A stretch of 64,000 nt of DNA from Orobanche coerulescens (GCA_033398695.1 JAWKAU010000036.1:496001-560000); one strand, 5' to 3'. Shown: positions 10,636 to 23,086, counted from the stretch's first letter. A program made the numbers and translations. The notes: generated from the letters alone by a model not told the origin.

Positions 10636-12870
10636 TGTAACACCCCAATTCACAAATGGGACATTACACGCCGTAGAACCCTCTTGAGGTCTACCAGGCT
10701 AACACATGACACATAACCACAATGAAAACCCCAAAAGATGCACTCAAAGGTAAATAGGGCCGTGGCCTCGGCCAAATCATTTCAACGGAGTACATAAAAC
10801 ATAAAGTAAATATCAATTCGATGCCCACGCAGGGGACTTAAACCAAGTTCAAGAATAAACAGTTTAATTCCAATACTCGACATAAGCAAAACCAAACATA
10901 GAAATAAACAAAACAGACTCGAGCCACTATCATCAAGCCATCCCGTCCTTCGCGTGCGTGCCCCATGCCTGCTCCTCAGCTCTCCCGGTACCTGAAATGC
11001 ATAAGACGCATTTCCCCCATTTAAGGGGTTAGCATTCGAATAGCTAGTGCAAGTACACAATTACACCACATTATATACAAAATACGGTTTTACACAATCA
11101 TTTCAAACATAAGTCATTTGCCACATATATATTCCGGAATACTACATTGGCAATCTCATCAATTTCCAATCATCACCATATCACAAAATCACAACTGGTA
11201 TCCCGTGGCCGTACCCCTTAGTATCGACCCCCAGACATCCCGTCGAACACCGGTGGGATACCACTTCGCGGCCGCACTTAGTATCGACCCCCAGACATCC
11301 CGTCGGACACTCCGGGTGGAATTTCAATCACACACGCACACAAGTTCCCTTCCGCGGCCGTACCCCTTAGTATCGACCCCCAGACATCCCGTCGGACACT
11401 CCGGGTGGAAGGAACACATCTCACGCACCCAAAAATCACCATTCATCATTCATTTCGAAAATCACAATATACATAACGAAATGTAATGCATGTACTTGCC
11501 TTGAATGAAACGAAACGAAGAAAACGACGACGGAATAGGTTTTGGTCCGAACAATCCTCCCAAATCCAATCCTAACACAATAACGGTATACACAAGTCTC
11601 AATAATGCGGAAAGGTAAGAATTAATCCTAATTCTACCCATTGGTACAATTCATCGGACACTAAGAGCGCATAAGGAAATGAAATCGGTCAATGGTAGAA
11701 CAATGGGATTTCATCCCAATCAAGAACAAGAAAACCAAGGGTCACGAGTATACTATCTAATCTAACAACATCATCGGCTAATTCGGATTAAAACACAAGA
11801 TTACCACCAAACCCTCCCCAAAATCATACTAGGGTTAAAGGAATTCTTACCTCTTGAAGAATCAAGCACTCAAATCCGAAAACCACGTGTTAGATCCGCA
11901 ATCCGAGCCACCCGATCGAAAAGAGAGGAAGAAATCTACACAAATAAGTGGTGTATGGAGGAACTCTCCCTCTCAAGACTCTCTCTCTCGCACGGTTGAA
12001 GAAGGGGAGGAAATGGGCGATTCTCGCTGAATAAGAAGCAGAGATATAGCGCCGACCGCTCAGGTGCCGCGGCTCGGCTAAATCAAAGGCGCAGAGCCAA
12101 AAATTATGCCTGGTCGGCCGACCGCTCGCCAGCCGCTCATCCGAAGTGTGCCGCGGCTCGGACTCGGCATGTGCCGCAGACTGCCGGGATCAGGCCGCGC
12201 ACGCTGATGCCGATTTTGGCCGCCAGATGTCACACGGTGTGCCGCGGCCGACAAGTGTGCCGCGGCACCGACTGTGCCGCGGCGCACAATCCTTGTGCCG
12301 CGCACACTGCATGCTTTGTTTAGGCAACAATCGGGCGACGTGTGTGCCGCGGCTCACAATTCTTGTGCCGCGCCCACACCCCCTCGGTCCCAAAATGACG
12401 AAAAATGATCCGGAAGGAGAATAAAAGCAACAGGGATCGATATTTGGGCAACAATAACACGAAATGGAAGTACGGAACCCAAAACGATCTGCGATACACA
12501 ACCAAAGTCGGATAAGGGACAAATTCCCTAAACTTCTAGGAAATTACAAAAACGGCCCAAACAACCGAAAAGTCACGACACAACGTCGGATTAACAATCC
12601 GAAACTCGCAACATGCTCTACATAAGCATACGAACTCATGGAAGTAAGAAAACGACGAAATCGAACGAATTTAACGAGAAACGAATACACAAGCGACAGA
12701 ATATAACACGAGGTGAAATTACGTAAAAACATTATCAAGACCCGTCTAAACGGAAAAACTCCAAGAATAAAATAGGTTCAGAATTACAAAACAGTGTCAG
12801 GCGAGTTGTCCGAAACGAATATGCACCAAAAAAAAAGAAATTACCAAGGATAGAAAACGCGGATATTACA
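10636..12870 (-). repeat. Gypsy-1 5' LTR
   Basis: 2235 bp, the partner of 3522-5777. Long blocks are identical or differ by single bases (for example 4300-4860 against 11408-11980, and 5340-5777 against 12433-12870). The differences pile up in three GC-rich tracts: 10951-10995, 11245-11280 and 12040-12410. It holds the same palindrome cluster (12061-12375), tandem module (11207-11408) and stem-loop block (11011-11055). Confidence 0.95.
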
Positions 12871-14436
12871 GAATAGACTTATTAAAACTCTTTTCATGAA
12901 TCTCAGGTGAGTTACTCAGCTGTGATTAGGTACAGATGACTTATGTCATCTGCAGACAAGTAATGCGGAAGACACATCTGATGACGATAGCAGGTAACTA
13001 ATGTTAACTGCAGATAACTACCTAATGGAACAGTAAATATGAAATCAACAGTTAAGTATGATGTGTAAAGTAATAAATCACATAGGTACTTATAGTGGTT
13101 TTAGAGGTGGGGTAATCCTTTACTAGTCCACTTTTCTCTAAACCAGTTGGAGATGAATTCACTATAACCTTTAACCAGTGATAAACGTTACAATAATTCA
13201 ACCATATACAACAGCTTCCAACCAGTGGAATCCTGTGGCTGTTGCAACTCCCTTTGACTGCCTAGCACCTCTTGATCGAAAATCTGTGGATGCCTCAACA
13301 ACTCTTGAGCTATCTATCACCTTCCAATCAAGAATTCTTGGATGCCATATCAGTCGCGAAACTTCTGAAACCTCATTTGCAGAAGTACCCCGTACTCAAC
13401 TTTTGAGACAAGAGTGTTGTCTTCTCCAACAAAGAGCTTTTCAGAATATGATTTTGAATGCTTTGCTGTTTACGATGCTATAGATTGCCTTTGATATCTT
13501 TGATAGGCTTGATTTCCTTGATTACTTTGTTTGCTTTAAAGTATTGTTCGTATCTTACCTTGTTCAGTTCATATCTCCATATATTTATAGTACGATCCTT
13601 GAGATTCTTTCGTAGTCATTACACTACTGTAACAAATTCGTCCGTTGGAGAGTGGACTTCTTTGTTTATCTTATCAATCCATTATAAGGCTGGATTCCCT
13701 TTTCAATTCCGACCGCTTGGAAGACTTTATTGTAATAGCGCCGTATTTATTTATTTGAATAATCATAAAGTCTTTAGAATGGGGATCTTGATGAATATTT
13801 AATTCCTTGCTTTCTGGGAATATTTTGGCTTGTCTCCTCACGTCCGCATGTGACTTTCCGTAATTGTTGACTTTTCAAGGCTTGCTGAGTTGGACTGAGT
13901 TACTTGGCTGATAACTTAACTGAGAACTTATTTGATATCTCTTTGGTCAAACATGCCTGATGTGCAATAAACCTTCTCTGATGTAGGACTTATCTGATAT
14001 AGCTTCTCAGAGATAAAGTTCTCTGATCTGATGGGTCTTCTCTGATCTGACGATCTAACTGAAGTCTTATGACCTAATGAATGTTCTCTGATCTGATGGT
14101 CAAACTTCAGCTGACGTTTGTGTTGACTCGATCTCATATGATGTCTTGAATGCAGATTCGTTTTGGTCAAACTTCTCTGATATTCCTGTTGACCTACACT
14201 TGTCTGATGAATCGATTTCTTCATCTTTTGACTGCAGCTTAGTTTGGTCAAACCTCTTTGATGTTTTGCGTTGTCCAAGACTTCTGTGAAAAATGAACTT
14301 GCCTAATAACTTCTCTGATAAGTGGCAGTTCTGTGCTTAGATGATTTTCTACTGATCAACACTTAGCCTAAATATTTAAGGCCTATATAAGATACTCATT
14401 TGATTCTTCTTTACAATTTGCCAAGTACTTTAAACA
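12871..14436 (-). repeat. Copia-1 5' LTR, right fragment
   Basis: Continues the LTR begun at 3480; the first five bases GAATA are the gypsy-1 target duplication. It shares with the copia-2 LTR the block around CTTATAGTGGTTTTAGAG (13090) and GGAGAGTGGACTTC (13647). On the minus strand a TATA-like CTATAAATAT lies at 13590-13581. Upstream of it, 13930-14330 is packed with TCTGAT/ATCAGA-type hexamers in both orientations. The outer edge is uncertain (14436, 14440 or 14461); 14436 gives TGTTT...AGTACTTGGCA, which best matches the copia-2 edge. Confidence 0.75.
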
Positions 14437-14896
14437 TACATTTGAATAATCATTTAATACAGGGATGACATCATCAAAATCTAACAAGTATTCCTAACGA
14501 CCGTCCGCCAACCTTCAGCGGACGTGATGGACCACTTTTTGTGGAAGAATGGATCCGAAGCTTGGAGAGAGACTTCGCTCACATATCCTGTGATGATGTG
14601 CACAAGATATCTTGTGCAGTTTTTCAATTGACAGAGGATGCCAATAATTGGTGGAAAGCTCATAAGCGGACATGTACCGCCGATGAAATTCTTGTAATGA
14701 CTTGGGATCAATTCAAGGAGTTGATCATATAGAAGTAGTTTCCCCAATCGTACTGTGATCGGAATGAAACTGAGCTACTAGAGTTGAAGCAAGCTACTAT
14801 AACTGTGGAGGAGTATTAGTGTATGTTCAACAAGCTATCGAGGTCCGCTGTTCATTTATGGACACGGAAAAGGTCATAATGTTCGAACGGGGTTTA
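14437..14896 (+). pseudogene. Gypsy-O gag, N-terminal part
   Basis: A plus-strand gag fragment of the oldest gypsy in the window. From about 14498 it reads DRPPTFSGRDGPLFVEEWIR, then an open stretch to 14729 with LTEDANNWWKAHKRT, the capsid-type core typical of plant gypsy gag. A stop follows at 14730, but the frame still looks gag-like to 14896, where gypsy-H interrupts it. The other half resumes at 40216. Copia-1 bounds it on the left, so its own 5' LTR is beyond the window or lost. Confidence 0.75.
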
Positions 14897-17263
14897 TGTA
14901 ATACCACGAGTATTCCATGCTTTTAAAAACATCATGTACTTCATTTTTAATGGTTTAACATTGTACTCCACCTCTCGATGCTTGTACTTTTACACGTCAT
15001 GTTTAGACCGTGTTGTCACGTATAAAAGCTTGTGGCATTTATTTGTTTTTGTGATGTAATTGTATGATTATGATGTTATGTCGGTGACATACCTTGATGG
15101 CATTGAGCAATTATCGGTGCAAATATGACGGTGGCCAACGTCTTGTTCCCTGAGAAATTGCTTGATGAGTCTAAAGAGAAGTCGTGTTATAAGTATTAAA
15201 TGTGATAATATAACTTAGTGTGTTAAATGAACCTTACGTACGTTATTCGAATCGCATTACGTACGCTAGCCTCATCGCGTTATGTACGTTAACTCTTAGT
15301 CCTTACGTAGGTAATGCAGTCTTTAGTCTTCAGACGAGAATCTTGATCCCGCATGGTCATGACAACTTTCGGCGCGATAACGACAGTAAGTCAACTGAGC
15401 TTTACGTACGTAACTCAACAATACATTACGTACATAATGGACAATGTCATTTCGGCAGTAGGCTCTGAGAACCCCTTACATGCGTTAACCTTTTGGCAAT
15501 AACATACATAACGAAGTTTACATACGTAAGCCCTTGGGAATAACGTACGTAATGCCATCCTGGTGTTATAAAATGACATCTCCTCTTTCACTTATCCCGA
15601 CCCTTAAAAATTCTCCTCTCCCAAATACCATTCCCCAACCCTCCTAATCGAATTCTAGCCTCCCTAGCCGCATTTTATCATGGTAAGAGTGGATTGATAA
15701 AGCTCCAGAGAAGGTTTTGAAGGTGTTGTCCTCCCGTTCTTCATCGTCATTTGTTGTTCTTCCTCGTACCTGGTCAAGTAAGGTAAGTTTATCAAACCTT
15801 TGAATCCATCTCAGTGTTGTTAGTTAAGTTGTACTAGATTTTGGATGTTTTGGGTAGTTTAAAACTTTTGATGATGATCGAACCAGTGAAACTAATCATA
15901 TTTCTTAAACAAAACCTATCAAGCTAGTATTTTGTATGACATGTGGTAATAAACATAGTCGGATTGTAAAACTCATGATCGAACTTGTAAATCACCAACA
16001 CCATGGAATCGTGATGTTATGGATTGTGTTTGCAACCCGGTTATCGTATGGTAAACTCGTTGGTAATTCTTTAATTAATTATTTATCAATTATCAAATTT
16101 GATTGGTAATCAATATTAGGAATTCGTGGGAATTGTACTTGTCCGTTCTACCCTAGAGTTATGGAATTTCGAGTTGAGTAATTAGCAAGATTACGGGTGG
16201 TTATAGTCGTAGTCATAACGTATAAATAGTGTATAAAAACGTTGTGCTTAAAATGATGTGATAAATTGAAATTCGGTGGATTGAGGATTAAAGTAATTCG
16301 CATTAAAAATAGAATTTTGGTTTCAATATTATGAAACGAACTAGGTTTAGAATCCTATCGGGATGGGGGCAATTGTCGTGATTCATCATTATCACCATGA
16401 GGTATTAATCGACGAATATGTAATAGGTTGAACTCTCGGTTGTGGGCGTTCGAGCCGTTGTGTTATCAAGAAAATTACTCTCGTTGGAACTAAGGCAAGT
16501 GATACCTTGCTCAGTCTATGTTACGATAAATTCCAAAGTTTAATGTGTGTCTCTATTCATGGAAATTGTATTTCGTTTTACGGGAAAACTTGATTGATAG
16601 GCTGATGTGTTGAGGGATAAAACCTGAATGGTGCCCACGTCCGTAGTATTACTGTGTAGATACTTCCGTGGTCATTGGTTGCGACTATGGGAGTTTATGC
16701 ATTGATATATCTATACAGAACTGTGTTGAGAGATAAAACCTGAATGGTACCCATGTCCGGAGTATTCCTGTGTAGATACTTCCATGACCCTTGGTTGCGA
16801 CCTTAGGAGTTTATGTGTTGATAGAAAAGATAATGTTGGGTATGTTGTGATCCAATGTCAAACAGAATAATGATATTGTATTGCAGGTTTATCTTATACT
16901 TTCGATGATTTTTTGTTCATATTGTCTGACCCAGGTTGGCTAACACGATTCGTCGTGTCAGGCAAATTTGTTGAATATGTGCAGGATATTCCCAAAGATT
17001 CCGGTCAAGCTTGAGCGGTGTTTGGAGGAAGCCCTGTTATTTTGTTTCTTTAAACTGAATTCTGAATATTCCAAGTTGATATAATAACCGTGTTTTCGAA
17101 CTTATTTTTCTAAAGTATATCTTTTCGTAATTGTACCATCGTGGAGCTACTTTCATAAAAAATTATTTAATAGATAAATTTTAAAATCATAAAAATTTGA
17201 CTTGTGGGTCCCACACGGGGTTCACGCCACTGTAACGTTCCAGTAAATTTTAACGGCGTTACA
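14897..17263 (+). repeat. Gypsy-H 5' LTR
   Basis: 2367 bp, beginning TGTAATACCACG and ending GGCGTTACA. It contains a TACGTACG palindrome cluster (15232-15560), a TATA-like TTATAAAATG (15566-15575), a 116-bp tandem duplication starting at 16607 and 16723 (units share GATAAAACCTGAATGGT), and a stem-loop CACGA-TTCG-TCGTG just after GGCTAA near 16930. Confidence 0.95.
15232..15560 (+). promoter_or_regulatory. Gypsy-H LTR palindrome cluster upstream of TATA
   Basis: About a dozen perfect or near TTACGTACGTAA-type palindromes in 330 bp end six bases before the TATA-like box at 15566. A perfect 12-mer is at 15402-15413. The 3' LTR counterpart (38186-38505) includes a perfect 16-mer, CATTACGTACGTAATG, at 38374-38389. 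Each core has two ACGT units, the core of plant bZIP sites, so enhancer function is plausible but unproven. Confidence 0.6.
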
Positions 17264-17268
17264 AAAAA

Positions 17269-17281
17269 TGGTATCGGAGCC
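17269..17281 (+). other. Gypsy-H primer-binding site
   Basis: TGGTATCGGAGCC, a one-base variant of the initiator-Met-tRNA complement, five bases after the LTR. The leader from 17282 to the gag start at 17482 shows nothing else recognisable. Confidence 0.8.
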
Positions 17282-17481
17282 AAAACATCCACGTTGAAAG
17301 TTTTGCCAAAACGTTTTGAAATTGTTTAAGGGTTTCAAAGTCCAACTCTCCAAGTGATCGTAACTCCTCGGAGAATGTTAAATGAGGAACACGTACGCTT
17401 ATTGAGAATCAGGTATGATGTTTGAACTCAGTAGAACTCAAAGAATAATTGTATTGAACTGACCTTCTAGATCGAACATTT

Positions 17482-18690
17482 ATGTCAATGGCACGTCGTG
17501 GAGCTAGGAGAACCGTGAACGATGCTCAGGGCTCCACTGTGAACCAGCAGGAAGACAGGAACACTGCTGAAACTGTTCCAGCCGGAAACCAGCCACCGTC
17601 CAATAATCAGAATGAGTAGGAGGTAGAAAACCAGAACAATGGGAGAATGGATCCGGCTTTCATTCAGACTCTCGCCCAGGCCATTGCAATGGGAATCGCT
17701 CAGGTCAACTGAGCAGAGCGGGTACCAGTCATTAATGTGGAAGAGAACGCCAGGAAGGACCGATGGCTGGGATAGATGTTGAAGGCTAGACCACCATTAT
17801 TCGACGGTTTGGGAGATAAACATGTGGACAACTGGATCTCCGAAATGGAGACTGCTTTCGAGGTAATCGTTTGCCCAGGGAACCGAAAGGTACCACTGGG
17901 AATCAACCAGCTCCACGACACTGCAGCCCGATGGTGGCAGACTTATAAGCCTGAGGATAGGGTAGTCGGGTGGACCGAGTTTTCCAAACTACTGAGAGAC
18001 GAGTATTGTCCCAGGTCAACTCAAACTGCTCGTACACGGAGTTTCTTCAGTGTAGGACCACAGAACTTGCCGGTGCTAGAAATCATTCGAGACTATAGGA
18101 CCGAACTAAGCTATGTATCGTAGATGGTTCCATATAAAGATCAGCGAATCTGTCACGTTGCACAATGGTTGCCAGGAGATGTTCAACGTTACGCAGCTGG
18201 ATTACACTACACAACTCTGAGGGCATATGAGGACGTAGTCACGGCATATGCCGGTACTGTCGTTAGTTCTGACACCGGGCATAACCAGAAGAAGCATAAG
18301 ACATCTAACCAGTGTGGGAGCACCAATAGAATGAACTCGGGAACTAGGTTCCCCTCTAAATCAGCGGCTCCGTACCAACAGAAGGGCATATCTGATCGGT
18401 CCCTCCGCCAGAGCTGTTTCAATTATGGCATAGCTAGACATACCATGAGTCAGTGTCGTAAGGTGGCTACGAAGTGTTTTTCATGTGGGAAGAGTGGGAA
18501 TATGTCTCACTTCTATTCGCGGGTCAATTCTACACCAAATCTAGCTTCTGAGAGTCAGCAAGGTTCAGTACAGACATCCAGGGCACCCGCCACTTCCGAC
18601 TATCGAGCTCCACCTTACCAAACTCAACCCCCACCATCTGGTACCGGAAGAGGACGTGGGTGTGGGGGAGGTACTGCACCCTCCTCTAGG
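17482..18690 (+). pseudogene. Gypsy-H gag
   Basis: One frame from the ATG at 17482 (MSMARRGARRTVND), with in-frame stops at 17617, 17709, 17773 and 18121. The gag core runs from RPPLFDGLGDKHVDNWISEM (about 17788) through AARWWQTYKPEDRVVGW to EIIRDYRTELSY. Two zinc knuckles near 18415-18520 are degenerate: CFNYGIARHTMSQC has lost its second Cys, and CFSCGKSGNMSHF has lost His and the last Cys. A Gly/Arg/Pro/Ser-rich linker follows. This copy cannot produce full-length gag and probably could not bind RNA normally. Confidence 0.85.
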
Positions 18691-20391
18691 ACACTACCAT
18701 CCTGCGTGTTCGAATTGAGGGCTACTGATGACCGAACCGCACCTGCTGTCTCAGGTACACTTCTTGTTAATTCCCAACCTGTTCATGTCCTGTTTGATAC
18801 TGGAGCGACACACTCATTTATATCTGTGGAATGTATTAATCGTTTGAACCTTCCTTGTGTACCTTGTGAATCTTTTACTGTTAAACTGCCTGAGGGTAGC
18901 ATAGTTGGGGGTAATTTAGAAGTTCGAAACAATCCGATCCGCATTGACGATCGGGGATGGACAGCGAACCTCATGGTTTTCCCACTTTAGAACGAAGATA
19001 TCATTTTGGGTATGGAGTGGATGACCCCGCACAGGAAGATATTAGACACTTATCACCTGACCATTTCCATTATGACTTGTGACGGTGCCACTCACATAAT
19101 CAAAAGTCGAGAACACTTCAGTACTATAGGGTCTCTATGCCTACTTACAATGGTAGTATCTTGTGACACTCGAGAAACTTATTACTGGTATTATGTTCTT
19201 AAGGAGGATACATCACAACTATCGCTTGTTGATATTTCTGCGGTGAGCGATTTTCCAGATGTCTTGCTGATGAATTACCAGGATTGCCGCCACGACGGGA
19301 GGTTGATTTCTCGATTGAGCTTGATCCAGGAAAGACGCCTATCTCCAAAGCACCATACAGGATGACACCATCTGAAATGAAGTAATTAAAAATATAACTC
19401 GAAGAATTGTTAAAGAAGGGACTGATCTGTCTGAGTAATTCGCCGTGGGGTGCGCCGGTCCTTTTTGTGAAGAAAAAGGACAACTCCCTACGCCTGTGTA
19501 TCGATTACACAGAGATAAAAAAGTCACTATCGAGAACCATTATCCATTTACAAGGATTGATGATCTATTTGATCAATTACAGGGGGTGACTGTGTTCTCA
19601 AAAATCTATTTACGGTCCGGATATCACCTATTGATGATTCGAGAGGAGGATATTCCAAATAATGCATTTAGATCAAGATATGGATACTATGAGAACATGG
19701 TGGTGTCGTTCGGCTTGACTAATGCCCCAGCCGTTTTTATGGAATTGATGAACAAGGTTCTGTTAGATTTTCTCGATAAGTGTGTGGTTGTTTTTATTGA
19801 TAACATTTTAATCTATTCCCGGAGCCGACAGGAGCATGTGGAAAACTTGAGGCAGGTGTTAAGTGTTTTGAAGCAACAAAAACTCTATGCAAAACTTTCT
19901 AAATGCGAGTTCTGGATGCCAGAGGTGACCTTTCTGGGACATGTTATTTCAGCAGAAGGCGTCAAGGTAGATCCGCAAAAGATCCAGACAGTGATGAGCT
20001 GGGAACCACCAAAGAATGTTAAAGAAGTAAGGAGTTTTCTGGGATTGGCACGTTATTATCGACGGTTCGTCAAGGCTTTTTCTTGTATCACTTGTCCGTT
20101 GACGAACCTACTAAGGAAGAGTACCAAGTTTATCTGGGCAATGGATTCTCAGGAGAGCTTCGATGAACTAAAAAGGGGACTGACTACCGCTCCGGTGTTC
20201 GTATTACTGTAGGGCACGGAAGGATTCGTAATATGCACAGATGTATCTAAACATAGACTAGGATATGTCTTCATGCAAAACGATAGAGTTATTGCGTACA
20301 TCTCTCGTGAACTACCCGACACACGACTTGGAACTGGGGCTGCAGTGGTCCACGCTCTTAAGATATGGAGACACTACCTTTGCGGGGTTAC
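18691..20391 (+). pseudogene. Gypsy-H protease, RT and start of RNase H
   Basis: The protease site FDTGATHSFIS is near 18793. After a stop at 18988 the frame continues (NEDIILGMEWM). Frame changes near 19270 and 19520 separate the protease from RT. RT reads [16 protein letters not shown], then [15 protein letters not shown] and the catalytic box FIDNILIYS near 19796, where the second Asp of the conserved FIDD is Asn, so the polymerase should be dead. RNase H begins VICTDVSKH after a stop at 20210 and is cut at 20391 by the LOG element within HYLCG. Confidence 0.88.
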
Positions 20392-22011
20392 TGATAAGTG
20401 TCAGTTTTATACACTTATCTATGGTTTGTATCGATATATTTCACCCATAATTGATCTAGTCTACTCGTTTTTGCTTTGAATTATTTAGCTTTTAATAATT
20501 TTATTATTTATCAGATGAAGATGTAAATTTAGTCTTAATCGGATTGAATTATTGATTTACTCAGGAAATAACATGTGTATAAAATATTCTCTTTGTTGAA
20601 TTTTTATGTATTCATGTTGTAGGGATTTTCGAGATGAGTTCGGCAGTCTTTCCGGATTCAAAATCAGAGTTATATATCAAAAGTTATCATACAAAGAAGA
20701 TTTGGGGTAAAAACGCAAAGTCTAAGAAATTCTGGGCTGAAAATGAAGTCTGAAACTCCATACGGGCGTGTACGGGCGCAACTCACAAAACTGCAAATTT
20801 ACGAAGCCATGTTACCGCCGTAACTCCTCAATGTTACGGCCGTAAGTCATCATAGTTACGGCCGTAACTCCTCAATGTTACGGCCGTAACTCTTGTCAGA
20901 TTGTGATCATTGTCTAATTTTTTATACTTTTGGTCTATTATTGATGGGATGGATGGCATTGATCCGATCTATTGTAATAATGCTGGAGTTTTGGAACTAT
21001 TAGATGACTTTAGGTGTATAAATAGACCCCTTAGATCCATCATTATGAATCATTCATCTTATATTTTCTCACTTTGTAATACTTTTTCTTTTTGTGTGAA
21101 GAACACACTTGTGTTCTTGAGTGATTTTTGTAAGTGTGGTTTAGCTTATGCTGTTGAGGGAGTTTATTGCTTCTTTCTCCTTTATCTACTAAGGGAGTTA
21201 GGATCAATTCTTTCCCTTTTTCAACTATTAATGACCACTAAGCTTGTAATATGTTGAATAAACCCTTAATGGGCTAAGTTCCTTAAGTTGGGATTATAAA
21301 CATGGTTAGGCATGTTATTTAAGTTTGTATAAAGATCTATTATGAATTACTTATTATTGTCTGTGATTTTCATTGTTTTACCAATTTTTATTTATTTGGA
21401 CAATAAATGACGATATTTATGGTCTTCATATGTTTCGAAAAAAAATATGTTTGATTTGATCAAATGATCTTCACTCTAAGTTGTTCTAGGGGATAGAAAT
21501 ATACCTCTAGACCTTAGATGATTCTTTGAGTTATTTTCATAAAACCTAATGCTATGTATTGAAGCCAATCAACATAGAAATATAGTGGAATGATTCAATA
21601 TATAAGGGGTGTTTTGACATTCGAAAGAGGAACCGTCTTTTTAATAAAAATCGAATCTACACAACATAATAAGTAAATTCATCTTATGATCTTCTATACA
21701 TCTTCTATAACTAATGATGAACTAAGTTTGTAATCCCAACTATTTCATTTTATCTTTTATTAATTTATTATTAGTGCAATCTTTCATTTTCTTGAATTTT
21801 AGAACTATTATTGCATTTTCTTTGCAATTGTCAAACCAAACTCATAATTGTGTGTTTCAATCATATAAATCTCTATAACAAATAGTTAAATAGTGTATAA
21901 ATCAATATATAACCTAACTTCCTCATGGGATCGATAAACCGGACTCAAAAAGTCCACTTACTACTTGATACGATATCGTGCACTTGCGATAGTTACACAA
22001 AAGACGTGTCA
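20392..22011 (+). repeat. LOG element 5' LTR
   Basis: Four GTTACGGCCGTAAC-type palindromes lie at 20812-20890 (perfect at 20855-20868 and 20877-20890), followed by the TATA-like TATAAATA at 21017-21024. A reading frame of about 115 codons spans the TATA region in both LTRs. It starts upstream of the likely transcription start, so I do not treat it as a gene. Confidence 0.92.
20812..20890 (+). promoter_or_regulatory. LOG element LTR palindrome cluster
   Basis: Four copies spaced about 22 bp apart: one variant (GTTACCGCCGTAAC), one GTTACGGCCGTAAG and two perfect 14-mers. The cluster is repeated at 25797-25876 in the 3' LTR, where the last copy carries one substitution. It ends about 125 bp upstream of the TATA box. 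Confidence 0.6.
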
Positions 22012-22017
22012 AGTTTT

Positions 22018-22035
22018 TGGCGCCGTTGCCGGGGA
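22018..22035 (+). other. LOG element primer-binding site
   Basis: TGGCGCCGTTGCCGGGGA, six bases after the LTR edge. This primer site is characteristic of Athila and Tat/Ogre elements rather than of the Met-tRNA-primed elements around it. Confidence 0.85.
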
Positions 22036-22320
22036 CGTATAAGTGTTATTTTTGAAATCTTACATTGTAAACTATTTTTATAGATACAATTTCTCGACGC
22101 TGTAACTTAGTACTCAATTGTGTTTGTCCGGTCCAGTGGCGGATAACGGTACTCTGTGACTATTAAAGTCGGAATTTTCAGTTTCCCACAACAACTGATA
22201 TTTGTAGATATTTTCTCCATTTATTTTCATTTTTTTTATCATGGAAGAAACTTTGAATAAAATTGAAAAAAGATTTCCAAAAATGTCATTTTAAAAATTT
22301 ATAAGACAAGACTTGAAAGG
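22036..22320 (+). other. LOG element leader
   Basis: AT-rich leader after the primer site. A short frame opens at the ATG at 22241 (MEETLNKIEKRFPKMSF) and stops after 17 codons. Nothing else is recognisable. Confidence 0.5.
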
Positions 22321-22582
22321 ATGAGGTTGCTTATGAATAAAAGCATACCTTTTGACATTAGATTCATAATTGAAGCCAAAGTGAGAATAGCAGGTGAATT
22401 CATAGAAATACCTACTAGATTTTTACGAGGGCTTGGAAAAAGTTCATTTGCTAAGAAACGACGAGCAAAGATAATAGCCGTTTGCTATAAATGTGCTAGA
22501 TGAAACTGTAATTTAAAATGTCGATCTTTAGGAATTCCATCTACAAACAGAGAAATAAAATTCAGTTCATTAAGGATGGTCT
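22321..22582 (+). pseudogene. Small basic Cys-rich protein, resembles viral nucleic-acid-binding protein
   Basis: From the ATG at 22321 there are 60 codons, a TGA at 22501-22503, then the same frame runs on to a stop at 22580. A basic run (FAKKRRAKII) is directly followed by cysteines spaced C-x2-C-x4-C-x3-C, the TGA falling inside the finger where Trp would fit. A basic run next to a four-Cys finger in a protein of about 100 residues is the layout of the small Cys-rich nucleic-acid-binding proteins of carlaviruses and relatives, some of which suppress silencing. That match is my recollection of the family pattern, not a search result. A chance frame or an unrelated zinc-finger fragment are alternatives. 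The copy is interrupted and is described only as found. Confidence 0.4.
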
Positions 22583-22852
22583 GAATAAAGAGAATTTAGA
22601 TAATATCGAAATTTCTCTTGACACGCATCCTAGTGGACTCGTACATTACGGAATTTAATATTTGTGGAATAAATTCAAACCAGAATATGAACAATGTCTT
22701 GGGAATCTGACGTTAAAAGACACTGTTTGCCAATTTGTAAGAAAATTAGATGGGAAGCTTCTCCCCGACTCATAGAAGGCGTTTAGGCCATTTCTGAACG
22801 TAAAATCAGAGGAAGATGTGAGCCACAATCACAACTATTGTACATACACTTG
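22583..22852 (+). pseudogene. Coding-like stretch following the Cys-rich frame
   Basis: In the next frame about 90 codons read with only two interior stops (near 22657 and 22771), with phrases such as ENLDNIEISLDTHPSGLVHY and GNLTLKDTVCQFVRKLDGK. It overlaps the end of the Cys-rich frame, so it may be the same ancient gene after a frameshift, or a second gene. I do not recognise it. Confidence 0.35.
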
Positions 22853-22999
22853 AGTATCTTTTATTTTTGTCGTAAGGTGAGATTTTCTGAATAAAAAAAG
22901 GGGTGATAAGCAATAAATGCATTCATTATTCTATTAAGTAGTTGAAGCGCAATCAACGCAATCACAAACTTGTTAAACAATTTTACCTCATTTTTCTTC

Positions 23000-23009
23000 T
23001 ATAAATAAA
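23000..23009 (+). promoter_or_regulatory. TATA-like box upstream of the LOG coding sequence
   Basis: TATAAATAAA lies about 80 bp before the LOG ATG and is followed by a CT-rich leader (TTCTATTTTTCTCTC) as found in plant 5' untranslated regions. This hints that the captured piece brought its own core promoter. Chance occurrence in AT-rich DNA is possible. Confidence 0.4.
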
Positions 23010-23086
23010 CATTGTGTTTGTTTCTTTTATTCATTCCTCAAACTTGTACTTTTCTATTTTTCTCTCAAATAAATTTCTTTTCAAAA

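Larger units (their letters stand above)
3522..12870 (-). mobile_element. Gypsy-1: complete Ty3/gypsy chromovirus (probably Tekay/Del)
   Basis: A full-length minus-strand LTR retrotransposon of 9349 bp with TG...CA ends, flanked by GAATA at 3517-3521 and 12871-12875. The order on the minus strand is 5' LTR (12870-10636), primer site, gag, protease, RT, RNase H, integrase with chromodomain-like tail, polypurine tract, 3' LTR (5777-3522). Long LTRs and a C-terminal chromodomain-like segment point to the Tekay/Del clade; this is inference. The LTRs are nearly identical over long stretches, so the insertion is young, yet gag and parts of pol are full of frameshifts (see findings). Confidence 0.95.

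Noticed and set aside
20910..21257. 115-codon frame conserved in both LOG element LTRs (also 25897-26265)
   Set aside because: LTR copies are identical by descent, so conservation is not evidence; the frame starts upstream of the TATA box and has no recognisable domain.
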